From the NCBI GenBank assembly GCA_963665215.2, contig CAXXWW010000017.1, forward strand, positions 620,001-684,000: a stretch of 64,000 nt of DNA, read 5' to 3'. A program made the translations under genes and the position numbers. Every line of letters starts with the position of its first letter. Within the stretch, counting starts at the first letter, position 1. The notes beneath the pieces were generated by a model. It worked only from the letters and a program-made list of their open reading frames with translations, had not been told where the DNA came from and ran no database searches. The stretch comes from G963665215 sp963665215. GTDB lineage: Bacteria; Chloroflexota; Dehalococcoidia; Lucifugimonadales; CAUZJF01. Below are positions 32,686-40,174 of the stretch, piece by piece.

Positions 32686-33462
32686 ATGCAGTACCTGTTC
32701 GGCGACACCGATCTGGCCGCTCAGCGACATAGGCTCCTTGCCGATGTCTTTGCAGAGTCCTCCAGGGCCTTTTTGCTGGACGCGGTAGAGCACCGGCCCG
32801 ACCTGGCCGTAGACCTCGGCTGCGGGCCGGGCTACTCCACACATCTTCTGGCCGAATCCCTCCGGCCCGCTCGGACTGCAGGCTTCGATAGCTCCAAGAA
32901 CTACATCTCCACCGCACAAAAAACGCAGACCAGCTCAGTCTCTTTTCACCTCCACGATGTAACCAAAGTGCCGTTCCCCACCGTACCAAGTGACCTGCTC
33001 CACTGCCGGTTGCTCCTCACCCACCTGAGAGAGCCGCAGGCCGTAGTCAGGCGGTGGGCTACACAGCTTCGGCCAAAGGGGCTTCTCCTGATGGAAGAGG
33101 TCGAGTCGATCAACACCACAAGTCCTGGGTTTTCCACCTACCTCAGCATCCTCGAAACCCTGCTGAAGCACCAGGGAAACCTGCTCTACGTAGGCCCTGT
33201 CCTGGACCGCCTGGAAGATACCGATGCCCTGAGGCGACGGCTGAGCAGGGTCCAGCCCGTGAAGGTCCCGACCAATGTTGCGGCCAGGTTGTTTTACTTT
33301 AGTCTTCAGACCTGGAAACACAACCCCTTCGTCAGAGACAACTACTCCACCGCGATGATCGACCAGCTACAGGATGATCTAAAGCGCCTCACCGACGACT
33401 CCGGCGGCAGTAGCGAGATCAAGTGGGGCATGAGGCAGCTCGTATTCGAGCGGCGGAGCTAA
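32686..33462 (+). CDS. Class I SAM-dependent methyltransferase
   Basis: 258 residues. SAM-binding motif I AVDLGCGPGYSTHLL (about residues 42-56), motif II acidic FDSSKNY, motif IV LLHCRLLLTHL and post-motif LRPKGLLLMEEVE. The remainder (helical insertion and a C-terminal domain) suggests a small-molecule methyltransferase of the trans-aconitate/ubiquinone type; no substrate can be assigned. It is the only plus-strand gene between dnaE2 and imuB and may have been inserted into the damage block. Confidence 0.88.
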   Translation: MQYLFGDTDLAAQRHRLLADVFAESSRAFLLDAVEHRPDLAVDLGCGPGYSTHLLAESLRPARTAGFDSSKNYISTAQKTQTSSVSFHLHDVTKVPFPTVPSDLLHCRLLLTHLREPQAVVRRWATQLRPKGLLLMEEVESINTTSPGFSTYLSILETLLKHQGNLLYVGPVLDRLEDTDALRRRLSRVQPVKVPTNVAARLFYFSLQTWKHNPFVRDNYSTAMIDQLQDDLKRLTDDSGGSSEIKWGMRQLVFERRS

Positions 33463-33467
33463 GCTCA

Positions 33468-33507
33468 CACCCCTAACCCCCAGCCCCTAATCCCCACCCT
33501 ATCCCCG
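33468..33507. repeat. C-rich/G-rich tract at a convergent gene end
   Basis: Plus strand consists of runs of four or five C separated by 1-3 nt (CCCCTAACCCCCAGCCCC and so on). The minus strand therefore has at least five G runs and could form a G-quadruplex. It lies between the stop codons of the methyltransferase and the DUF6504 gene and overlaps the latter's end. Confidence 0.6.
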
Positions 33508-33786
33508 CTGCGCATACCACCCACCGCCCACCACGTCGCAAAAGACCGTGACACTGGCGCCGTCCTCGGTGGTCACCTCGTAGTATCTCCTGGCGACGGG
33601 TCCTGCTCTCCACCACTCGTCGGCTATCTCCCACTGGTCGTCTATGGCGACCACTCTGAGCCTTCGACGGCGCAGGACCAGTGAGACGGGTCTTTGGTGC
33701 TCGTCTTCCTCAACGTCTACAGGCACCGGCAGGTTCAGGGGTCGAACTGGACCAGGGCCTGGCGCCTCTCGGGGATTCTTGACCAC
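33499..33786 (-). CDS. DUF6504-like small protein of the ImuB operon
   Basis: 95 residues. The part from about residue 15 (PLNLPVPVDVEEDEHQRPVS) to DQWEIADEWWRAGPVARRYY and the end VTVFCDVVGGGWYAQRG has the look of DUF6504, a short beta-rich domain commonly found between ImuB and DnaE2. The frame overlaps imuB by 52 nt in a different frame; a start further down, giving a shorter overlap, is possible. It probably assists the ImuB/DnaE2 mutasome; its molecular role is unknown. Confidence 0.75.
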   Translation of the reverse strand: MVKNPREAPGPGPVRPLNLPVPVDVEEDEHQRPVSLVLRRRRLRVVAIDDQWEIADEWWRAGPVARRYYEVTTEDGASVTVFCDVVGGGWYAQRG

Positions 33787-34916
33787 GGTTCCACGTCCCT
33801 CACTTGAAAGATGGGTGGCCTGGAGCGCAGGCGCGCTTCCAGCTGCTTCATACTCTCTCTGAGCTGCTCTTGCCTGCGCATGTCCGGGAAAAGGCCTGCC
33901 TGTATCCCAAACTCCCCAGTGATCCCCGACAGGGTCAGCCTCATATCCTCAAGAGCGCCGGGCAGGTCCACCGTCTCCAGGGAGGCTTTCAGCGCTGAAA
34001 GGGCCTTGTCCTTGCTGTTGACTGCCTCCTTGAAGGCGAAGTGCCTCGTCCAGAACGGCTTGCGCAGGACCCTGCTCTCCAGGTCCGCCGTGCGAACGTG
34101 CCTGCCCCTGAGCGTGGGGTTAGCGAAGGCCCTGCCGAGTAGCAGCTCCACGGCAGACCGGATGGCGTAGAGTGTGGTGGCGGGCGAGGGGAAGGTAAGG
34201 GACTCGCTCACCGTCTCCTCCGGCTTGTGGGGTAGTAGCCGGCTATTGTCGGTCCCCTTGGCCAGTTCCCAGGCCATCCTTCCTTCCGGCCCGAATTGGG
34301 CCTGCACGGAGCCTATTGACAGAGAGGCCAGCTGGCCTATGGTATGCAACCCAAAGCGGTGTAGCCGCACCTTGTTTTCCCAGGATATGGGAAGCAGGTC
34401 TATGTATAGCCTTTTGAGGAAACCGGCTACGTCCTCAGGCACCCTGGTGGCCTGCCCTCCACCACTCAGCACAGCCGCTATGTAGGCTGGGAATTTCCCT
34501 CTTGCCAGCCCGACGCGGGCATTGAAGTCGGGCGGCGTTGTCTGGAGCAAAGAGGCTACGAGTCTGGCCTCGTCCCCGTACATCGCTTCAAGTCCGTCCA
34601 CTCCCACGTACGCACAACCGAGCTCTGCCTTTTCCACCAGAGGGCTCCTCTGTGAAAGGGACTCGATAACCCTATAGAAGATGGTGCGGTAATAAGGCTC
34701 GTCTGCCTGGACTAGGGCGGCGACCTTACAGCGGGAGAGCGCTTCCTGGAGAGGCATCCCGGCCACAACTCCCGTCACCTCTGGGGAGCTATCGAGGACT
34801 ACCTGCTTTGAACCGAAGCTCGCTGTTATAATGACCGCCCTTCCCCGGAGCTCGATGTGCCGCGTCTGCTCCGCCTTCATGGGAAGATGGGTTATAAGTA
34901 CACAGGCGACTTTCAC
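33735..34916 (-). CDS. imuB: ImuB-type inactive Y-family polymerase
   Basis: 393 residues from a GTG at 34916 with AGGA 7 nt upstream. It has Y-family architecture: N-terminal palm, fingers (FGSKQVVLDSSPEVTGVVAG), a region corresponding to SxDEaylD that reads CAYVGVDGLEAMYG, helix-hairpin-helix (FGLHTIGQLASLSIGSVQAQ) and little finger. The catalytic Asp of the first motif (here ACVLITHLPMK) and the Asp-Glu pair of the second are missing, as in ImuB, which acts as an adaptor between the beta clamp and DnaE2. Its promoter contains a LexA-type box, so it is probably damage-inducible. Confidence 0.9.
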   Translation of the reverse strand: MKVACVLITHLPMKAEQTRHIELRGRAVIITASFGSKQVVLDSSPEVTGVVAGMPLQEALSRCKVAALVQADEPYYRTIFYRVIESLSQRSPLVEKAELGCAYVGVDGLEAMYGDEARLVASLLQTTPPDFNARVGLARGKFPAYIAAVLSGGGQATRVPEDVAGFLKRLYIDLLPISWENKVRLHRFGLHTIGQLASLSIGSVQAQFGPEGRMAWELAKGTDNSRLLPHKPEETVSESLTFPSPATTLYAIRSAVELLLGRAFANPTLRGRHVRTADLESRVLRKPFWTRHFAFKEAVNSKDKALSALKASLETVDLPGALEDMRLTLSGITGEFGIQAGLFPDMRRQEQLRESMKQLEARLRSRPPIFQVRDVEPWSRIPERRQALVQFDP

Positions 34917-34967
34917 GTTGACTTCCTGCAGAACTCGTAAGGCCGTGAGTCAGCTATATGTCCCTAT

Positions 34968-34996
34968 ATGATACCGAACACCTGTTCTGAGTTCAA
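34968..34996 (-). promoter_or_regulatory. imuB promoter with LexA-type SOS box in the spacer
   Basis: Minus strand TTGAAC (34991-34996), 17-bp spacer, TATCAT (34968-34973). The spacer contains the palindrome GAAC-AGGT-GTTC within 34975-34988, matching the CGAAC-N4-GTTCG type bound by LexA in Gram-positive and Chloroflexota bacteria. A repressor there would block polymerase directly. It is 52-80 nt upstream of the GTG start. Confidence 0.8.
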
Positions 34997-35127
34997 CAGG
35001 ATATCAGGGGGATTCCACCCGAATAATGGTTAGCCAAAGTCTCAAAAATGCCTGTGTGCAGCTAGTGGCGGGTTGGGGAGCCGGCCGTTATGGAGGAGAG
35101 CCGGCTGATGACTCAGAGCACTAGCAG

Positions 35128-35255
35128 GCTGATCCGCCACAGGCGGATGGGGTGTGCGGAGGGGAGAAACCCCCTTCCTGGCCAGAGTCTGTCCTGAGTC
35201 TATCGAAGGAAAGGAGGGGTTCAGGGGGATGGCCGTCCGCCTGTGGCGGATCAGC
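35128..35255. repeat. Palindromic repeat element (MITE/REP-like)
   Basis: The 20-bp arm 35128-35147 (GCTGATCCGCCACAGGCGGA) is the exact reverse complement of 35236-35255. Each arm is itself a hairpin (TCCGCC-NNN-GGCGGA). The 88 bp between contain CCTGAGTCTATCGAAGGA, related to the repeat core inside dnaE2, and complementary AACCCCC.../...AGGGGTT stretches. No gene is present in 34917-35290 apart from this element and the imuB promoter. Confidence 0.8.
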
Positions 35256-35290
35256 ACCCTGCTGGGCCTGACGAGGGCTGCTGGTCCTAC

Positions 35291-35926
35291 TCAGGCCTCG
35301 GGAGATTCGTCGATCTTGTAGTAGAGCTTGGGCTCGGTGCCATTCACGATGGCGGGAATGCGCGGCGCGTGCTTGATGAAGACCACCAAGGACAGGAGGG
35401 ATACGGGGACCACGGCGTCGGGGAACAGGATGTAACAGGCGAAGGGCATGGCCACTGTGCCTAGGATCTGGCCCACGACCAGGAGCCTGGTGGCAGCCAC
35501 GCTCGCCAAAAACGTCCCTATCCACAGGATCACGAGCTCGGGTTGCAGGTAGAGGAGGACCGGAAACGACGTTGCTAAACCCTTGCCACCCCGAAATCTC
35601 AGGAACACCGTGTAGTTGTGTCCTAGCACGGCCAAAATGCCGCCTGTCGCGGCACCCACGTCCGGCCCCAGACCCGTTGCCTTGGCGACATTGATACCCA
35701 CCACCATCGCCAGCACGCCTTTTAAGAAGTCCCCGGCCAGATTTGCGACGGTTAGCGTCTTGGAATTGGTGGCGCGGTAGACGTTCAGTGTTCCTACGTT
35801 TGCGGTACCCCATTCTAGGATATTTTTGCGAGCAAACCGTTTGACAAGCAGGTAGGCCGTTGGGAATGAGCCCAACAAGTAGCCTGTCACGGCTATCAGC
35901 ACAAGAATCCCTATTTCCTTTTCCAC
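35291..35926 (-). CDS. plsY: Acyl-phosphate:glycerol-3-phosphate acyltransferase PlsY, canonical motifs
   Basis: 211 residues, about six membrane helices. Motifs: YLLGSFPTAYLLVKR, WGTANVGTLNVYRATNS and GHNYTVFLRFRGGKGLATSF, with the catalytic-site lysine retained in GGKG. PlsY makes lysophosphatidic acid at the inner face of the membrane. Last gene of a minus-strand lipid operon, 128 bp after the HAD gene. A paralogue with an altered motif is at 23184-23747. Confidence 0.9.
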   Translation of the reverse strand: MEKEIGILVLIAVTGYLLGSFPTAYLLVKRFARKNILEWGTANVGTLNVYRATNSKTLTVANLAGDFLKGVLAMVVGINVAKATGLGPDVGAATGGILAVLGHNYTVFLRFRGGKGLATSFPVLLYLQPELVILWIGTFLASVAATRLLVVGQILGTVAMPFACYILFPDAVVPVSLLSLVVFIKHAPRIPAIVNGTEPKLYYKIDESPEA

Positions 35927-36054
35927 CGCGTTGCTGCCTTCTGAAGTAGACCCTTCCCCACCTTACCCTTCCCAAATGTCTGTCTACCAGCATATGAGCT
36001 ATCGGCGGGAAAAGGCAATGGGAGGGCTGGCGAATAGGTGAAGCCCTGAGCCGT

Positions 36055-36762
36055 CTATCGGTGACGCCAGTTGCGAATTGACCAGCCTCGGCGTTTCGCC
36101 TCCTTTCGCAGTCGCCGGTCTGGATTCACAGCTACGGGGTGACCGACGCACTCCAAGAACTCGCGGTCCGCGTAGCTGTCAGCGTAAGCGTAGCTCTGCT
36201 CTAGGTCTATCCCCAGGGAGTCGCCCGCCCGGTGCATCGCTTCCGCCTTTCTCTTGCCGCTTAAGGGCCCATCGACTAGGCGTCCGGTGAGGCGCGCATC
36301 CTCGACCTCCGGCTGCGCTGCAATCAACGCATCCACCGCTAGCATCTCAGCCAGTGGTTTCAGCACGGGCTCGATCCCCCCACTGACAAGGACGATGCGA
36401 TGGCCTTGAGCCCTGTGCCTTTCCAGTTGCAGGAGCGCCTCTGGGAAAAGCCTGGGATGCCAGTACCGCTGTGCGGCCCCGGACGCCCACCGTTCGAGGT
36501 CGGACTTGTGGACTTCGGCATAGCTATGAAAGAACACTTCGCAGAATCGTTCTCTACTCAGCGCGTCCAGAATGATATAGTAGGGCACCTTGGGCAAAAA
36601 GAGCGTCGCCTGGGCCCAACGCTGCAGAAGAGAGTAACCTTGTTGGCGGAAGTCCAGGTAGGCTCTCACGACGTTCGTAGAGCCCAGGGTGCCGTCAACG
36701 TCAAAGAAACTTGCAGGCAGGCCGTTCGCCGTTGGTTGCTCCGAGGATCTTTCATTCAGCAA
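36055..36762 (-). CDS. HAD-IB family phosphatase
   Basis: 235 residues. HAD motif I FFDVDGTL (D21, D23), motif II IVLVSGG, and motif III/IV YAYADSYADREFL with a nearby conserved Lys (SGKRKAEAM). This is the SerB-like class IB, often found next to or fused with PlsC acyltransferases. Its start overlaps the end of the FAR-PlsC fusion gene by 7 nt, so the two are translationally coupled. A lipid phosphate phosphatase role is plausible but not shown. Confidence 0.9.
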   Translation of the reverse strand: MLNERSSEQPTANGLPASFFDVDGTLGSTNVVRAYLDFRQQGYSLLQRWAQATLFLPKVPYYIILDALSRERFCEVFFHSYAEVHKSDLERWASGAAQRYWHPRLFPEALLQLERHRAQGHRIVLVSGGIEPVLKPLAEMLAVDALIAAQPEVEDARLTGRLVDGPLSGKRKAEAMHRAGDSLGIDLEQSYAYADSYADREFLECVGHPVAVNPDRRLRKEAKRRGWSIRNWRHR

Positions 36763-39188
36763 AGGGCTTCCACGGCCTTTTGCGCATCATCCGTTATCCT
36801 GCGGGCCAGCTCTTGTGTGGACCCGTTGCCCTGGGGCTGGAAGTACTGGTCCACGGGGATTGGGGTCCCAAAGCGAACTCGTATTTCACGGCGCTTTGGT
36901 AGCCAGCTGCCCTTGGCGAGTGCCTCAAAGCTACCCGTGATGTTGGTGGGCACGATGGATGCGCCAGACTCCAGGGCCAACACGCCGACCCCTGCCTTGA
37001 AGGGTCGCATCTCTCCCGTGACGCTCCGTCCCCCCTCGGGAAAATAGAGGAGGGAGTGGTTCTGCCGTAGGAGGGCGACAGCCAGGCCCAGGCCCTCTGA
37101 CAAGCGGGCGTGGCGATCGAATGGAATGGCGTTGATGAAGGTGCGCGACGCCCAGCTCCACAGACGGTCCCTGAACCAGTAGTCTTTGGCCGCCACCGGA
37201 TGCAGGTCCCTTATGCGATTGCCCAGCACTACCAGAAGGGCCCCCGTGTCCAGGTGGCTGTTATGATTTGCCACCACGATGACTGGCCCGGAGGTCGGAA
37301 CGTGCTCTACTCCCTCAAACTCAAACCCGAGATAGTAGCGGTATGCCAGCGCCAACAGCCATCGTGTCATGGCGCGCGCGGGCCGTCGAAGCCGATGGCT
37401 ACCGACCCATATCGTCAGCTCGCGCTCTTCGGGGAGATCGGTGATCATGGGGTGCCGCCGTCCCGTGGCGGAAGGCGTCCGAGCCGGCCGTCCCTTCTTT
37501 TCCTCCGGTGCCTCAGGCCCAGTCTGCGGGCGGCCCTTATCCTGCTGGCTCTCGGTGTTGACCCCCTCTGGCGAAAGTCCGGCCTTTGGCTTAATCCCCA
37601 AGAGGAACTGCCTAACTCCGGGAATGTGGATATCCTGAACATAGTGGCGCCAGTCGATGCCCGCGACGTCGAAGTTGAATTTCTGCCGCTCCTCGTCGTC
37701 GAGAGCGCCTAGCACCTTCCCCATCTGCTCGGACTGGTACCGACACAATACGCCGGTGTAAGGAGAGTACAGTCGCGCCCAATAGGCGAGCCTCTCCGCG
37801 CCAGAGCGGCGGGCACGAAAGATGTTGCGGCGCCGGCGGCCCCAGGAGGTGAGCGAACCAAGCCAGGCCGCTGCCTCCAGTGCCCGAAGGGGGAGAATCT
37901 GACGATAGCGCAGGCCCCGAAGGAAGCTCGCAGCCGACGGAAACGTGATCGAGGGCAGCGCCTCGGATGGGGCGCCTCGCCCGCTCAGTGCTTGGCGCTG
38001 AAAGCTGTCCTGCACCAGCTCGCAGAATTCTCGCATCGTAAGGTGATTGTTCATGCCCGTCGCCAGCTGGTATACGGCGACCCTTGAATTGTCGGGTGCC
38101 CCGGGGACGGAGGCCAGCAGGGCATTCACTACCATGTCCACTGGCACCAAGTCCAAGGTAGCGTCTGGATTGCCAGGGAAGTCGACAAGCTGCCCTCGGC
38201 CGTATGCCACTATGAGCGGGTCGATCATTCGCATGCCATCCAGCCATCCCGGCATCGGAGATTCGAAGGCGCTCTCGATGATAGACGGGCGGAAGATCAC
38301 CGTTGGGACGTTCCCTCGGTGGCGCATGATCATCTGCTCGCCCATGGCCTTGGTAAAGGTGTAGACGTCGTTCCAGCCGCGGCGGCGCGACCATCGCATG
38401 CCTTCTTTGATCAGGCGCCGGTCCACCCACTCCCGGCGCAAAGTCTCAGCCGCCGAGGAGCGGTCATGCTCACCCGAGTTGCCACGACGGGTTTTCCCTC
38501 TCCGCGCCCCGTAGGCAAAGGCCATTCGACGCCAGCGAGTGAGGGAGCGATCCTCCACGTCACGTATGAGACTGGAAATCGCCTCCACTTCCTCGTCCAC
38601 ATCGTACGGATCATTGCGTCCACTGCCCCGCTGCAACATGGCTTGGGTGGGGTCCAGCGGGTCCTCGCTCACAACGCCTTCACGGGTTCCGTTGACGTAG
38701 CAGGTTGACACATGCGCGACGACCGGGTCCGCGCAACCACGAGCAAACTCTAGAATTCGCATGGGGCCCAGGGTGTTCAGATTGAGGGCAGCCCCGATTG
38801 GGGCATCGAAGGTGACGACCGCGGCACAGTTGATGATGACTCGCACTCGCTCCTGAAGTCGCAGACGAGTAAGGTCGTCCATGCCCAAGTGCTCCTCGGC
38901 CAGGTCGCCCGGCACGGCTTCTACCTTGTCCCGCACCAGAGACGAGAACGAGTCGCCGTGAATCTGGCGGAGGCGGTCAAATGCGCTGGACGCCAGAATC
39001 TCCTTGTGGAGACGCTCCTGGGGTGAATCGGTCTTGCCGGCGCGGGAGACCTTCTTGCGTATTAGGACGTACACCCGCGGGATCTCCGGCAGGTCGTGAA
39101 GGATTTTTTCTAAAAGTACCTTGCCGACCAACCCCGTGGCGCCGGTTATCAGCACCTCCTTGCCGGCAAAGTATTCCCGTATGCTCAT
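36756..39188 (-). CDS. Fusion of fatty acyl-CoA/ACP reductase-like SDR and PlsC acyltransferase
   Basis: 810 residues. Residues 1-520: NAD-binding-4 (male-sterility/thioester reductase) domain with VLITGATGLVGKVLLEK, NCAAVVTFDAPIGAALNLNT, HVSTCYVNGTREG and the catalytic pair in YTFTK (Y276, K280), followed by a FAR C-terminal-like region. Residues about 520-600 form a charged linker. Residues about 620-810: PlsC domain with NHNSHLDTG (H642, D647), FPEGGRSVTG and ASIVPTNITGS. The chain could reduce an acyl thioester and transfer an acyl group, a logic suited to wax ester, ether or alkyl lipids. It is flanked by a lipid kinase, a phosphatase and PlsY. Confidence 0.9.
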   Translation of the reverse strand: MSIREYFAGKEVLITGATGLVGKVLLEKILHDLPEIPRVYVLIRKKVSRAGKTDSPQERLHKEILASSAFDRLRQIHGDSFSSLVRDKVEAVPGDLAEEHLGMDDLTRLRLQERVRVIINCAAVVTFDAPIGAALNLNTLGPMRILEFARGCADPVVAHVSTCYVNGTREGVVSEDPLDPTQAMLQRGSGRNDPYDVDEEVEAISSLIRDVEDRSLTRWRRMAFAYGARRGKTRRGNSGEHDRSSAAETLRREWVDRRLIKEGMRWSRRRGWNDVYTFTKAMGEQMIMRHRGNVPTVIFRPSIIESAFESPMPGWLDGMRMIDPLIVAYGRGQLVDFPGNPDATLDLVPVDMVVNALLASVPGAPDNSRVAVYQLATGMNNHLTMREFCELVQDSFQRQALSGRGAPSEALPSITFPSAASFLRGLRYRQILPLRALEAAAWLGSLTSWGRRRRNIFRARRSGAERLAYWARLYSPYTGVLCRYQSEQMGKVLGALDDEERQKFNFDVAGIDWRHYVQDIHIPGVRQFLLGIKPKAGLSPEGVNTESQQDKGRPQTGPEAPEEKKGRPARTPSATGRRHPMITDLPEERELTIWVGSHRLRRPARAMTRWLLALAYRYYLGFEFEGVEHVPTSGPVIVVANHNSHLDTGALLVVLGNRIRDLHPVAAKDYWFRDRLWSWASRTFINAIPFDRHARLSEGLGLAVALLRQNHSLLYFPEGGRSVTGEMRPFKAGVGVLALESGASIVPTNITGSFEALAKGSWLPKRREIRVRFGTPIPVDQYFQPQGNGSTQELARRITDDAQKAVEALC

Positions 39189-39241
39189 AGTTGGGCGAAG
39201 GTCTCTACCGCCTAAATCCTTTCAGATGGCTCAAGTCAGTC

Positions 39242-40165
39242 CTATGGAGTCCGGCCATCGTTCGTCTCTTGGGGCACTAGCACCGGTAGGGCACCGGGGA
39301 CAACCTCAATTGTGGCCGGCGTCTGAGTAATTCGCTCGCCATCTGCCCACAGCCAAAGGGGTTCCTGAGATTCTATCTCAAGACGGCGTGTCTGCTGCAG
39401 GGACACGGCCGGGTGGCCGACGTGGTTGCCTTTAAACGTCTTTGGAATCATGCGCAGTACCTCCAGCCGCGGCACCGGCCGTATCAAGCAAACGTCCAGC
39501 CTGCCGTCATCTATGATGGCCGAGGGGGTGACCTTCATCCGCCCTCCGTACCGCGTCGTGTTGCCCGTAGCCGCAAGGAAGATGGCGCCCTGGAACTCCC
39601 CGAAGTCACCCTTGATGCGTACCGACGGACTGCGGTACTGGACCAGCTTGACTAAAGCACCATAGAGGTAGGCCGCCGTCCCGCGGAGGAATGCCGGTGG
39701 GGAGCCCTGGTTCACGTACTGGCTCACCTCGCTGTCGAAACCCAGGGTGGCGACCGTGGTGTAGTACTGCTCTCCTATGCGGCCAAGGTCGATGCGCCGT
39801 ACTGTGCTGTGGACAAGGGCCTCTGCCGCGGCAACGGGATTCTTCGGCAGGTCCAGAGCAAAGACCAGGTCATTGCACCTCCCACAGGAGAGTATCCCCA
39901 GCGCCGTGTCGTTCGCGTCATTGCGAGCGGACATGAGGCCGTTCACCACCTCGTGCACCGTGCCATCCCCACCACAGGCCACCACCCTGGTTGCGCCGGC
40001 CTTCACCGCCACAGCGGCGAGGCGCTCAGCATCACCCCGCGCTGCCGTTGTCGATACCGACACGTTGGCGCCGCTGTTTTCCAGCGCTCGCACCAATAGC
40101 CGGGCGGAGCCTACTGCCCGGCCCCGTCCGGCTGTCGGATTCACTATAATGGCCCAGGATTCCAC
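39242..40165 (-). CDS. Diacylglycerol kinase-like lipid kinase (YegS/LCB5 family)
   Basis: 307 residues. N-terminal IIVNPTAGRGRA, then the nucleotide-binding signature VVACGGDGTVHEVVNGLMS and LGILSCGRCNDLVFALDLP (in many relatives the motif is LPxGTxNDxA; here SCGRCND). C-terminal beta-sandwich with LDVCLIRPVPRLEVLRM and WADGERI. Phosphorylates diacylglycerol, sphingoid bases or undecaprenol-like lipids in relatives. It lies 9 bp after the LarA-like gene and 53 bp before the FAR-PlsC gene. Confidence 0.9.
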   Translation of the reverse strand: MESWAIIVNPTAGRGRAVGSARLLVRALENSGANVSVSTTAARGDAERLAAVAVKAGATRVVACGGDGTVHEVVNGLMSARNDANDTALGILSCGRCNDLVFALDLPKNPVAAAEALVHSTVRRIDLGRIGEQYYTTVATLGFDSEVSQYVNQGSPPAFLRGTAAYLYGALVKLVQYRSPSVRIKGDFGEFQGAIFLAATGNTTRYGGRMKVTPSAIIDDGRLDVCLIRPVPRLEVLRMIPKTFKGNHVGHPAVSLQQTRRLEIESQEPLWLWADGERITQTPATIEVVPGALPVLVPQETNDGRTP

Positions 40166-40174
40166 GCTCTCGCC

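Noticed and set aside
35042..35257. Small minus-strand ORF near 35.1 kb
   Set aside because: It is only a translation of the palindromic repeat element and has no coding features of its own.
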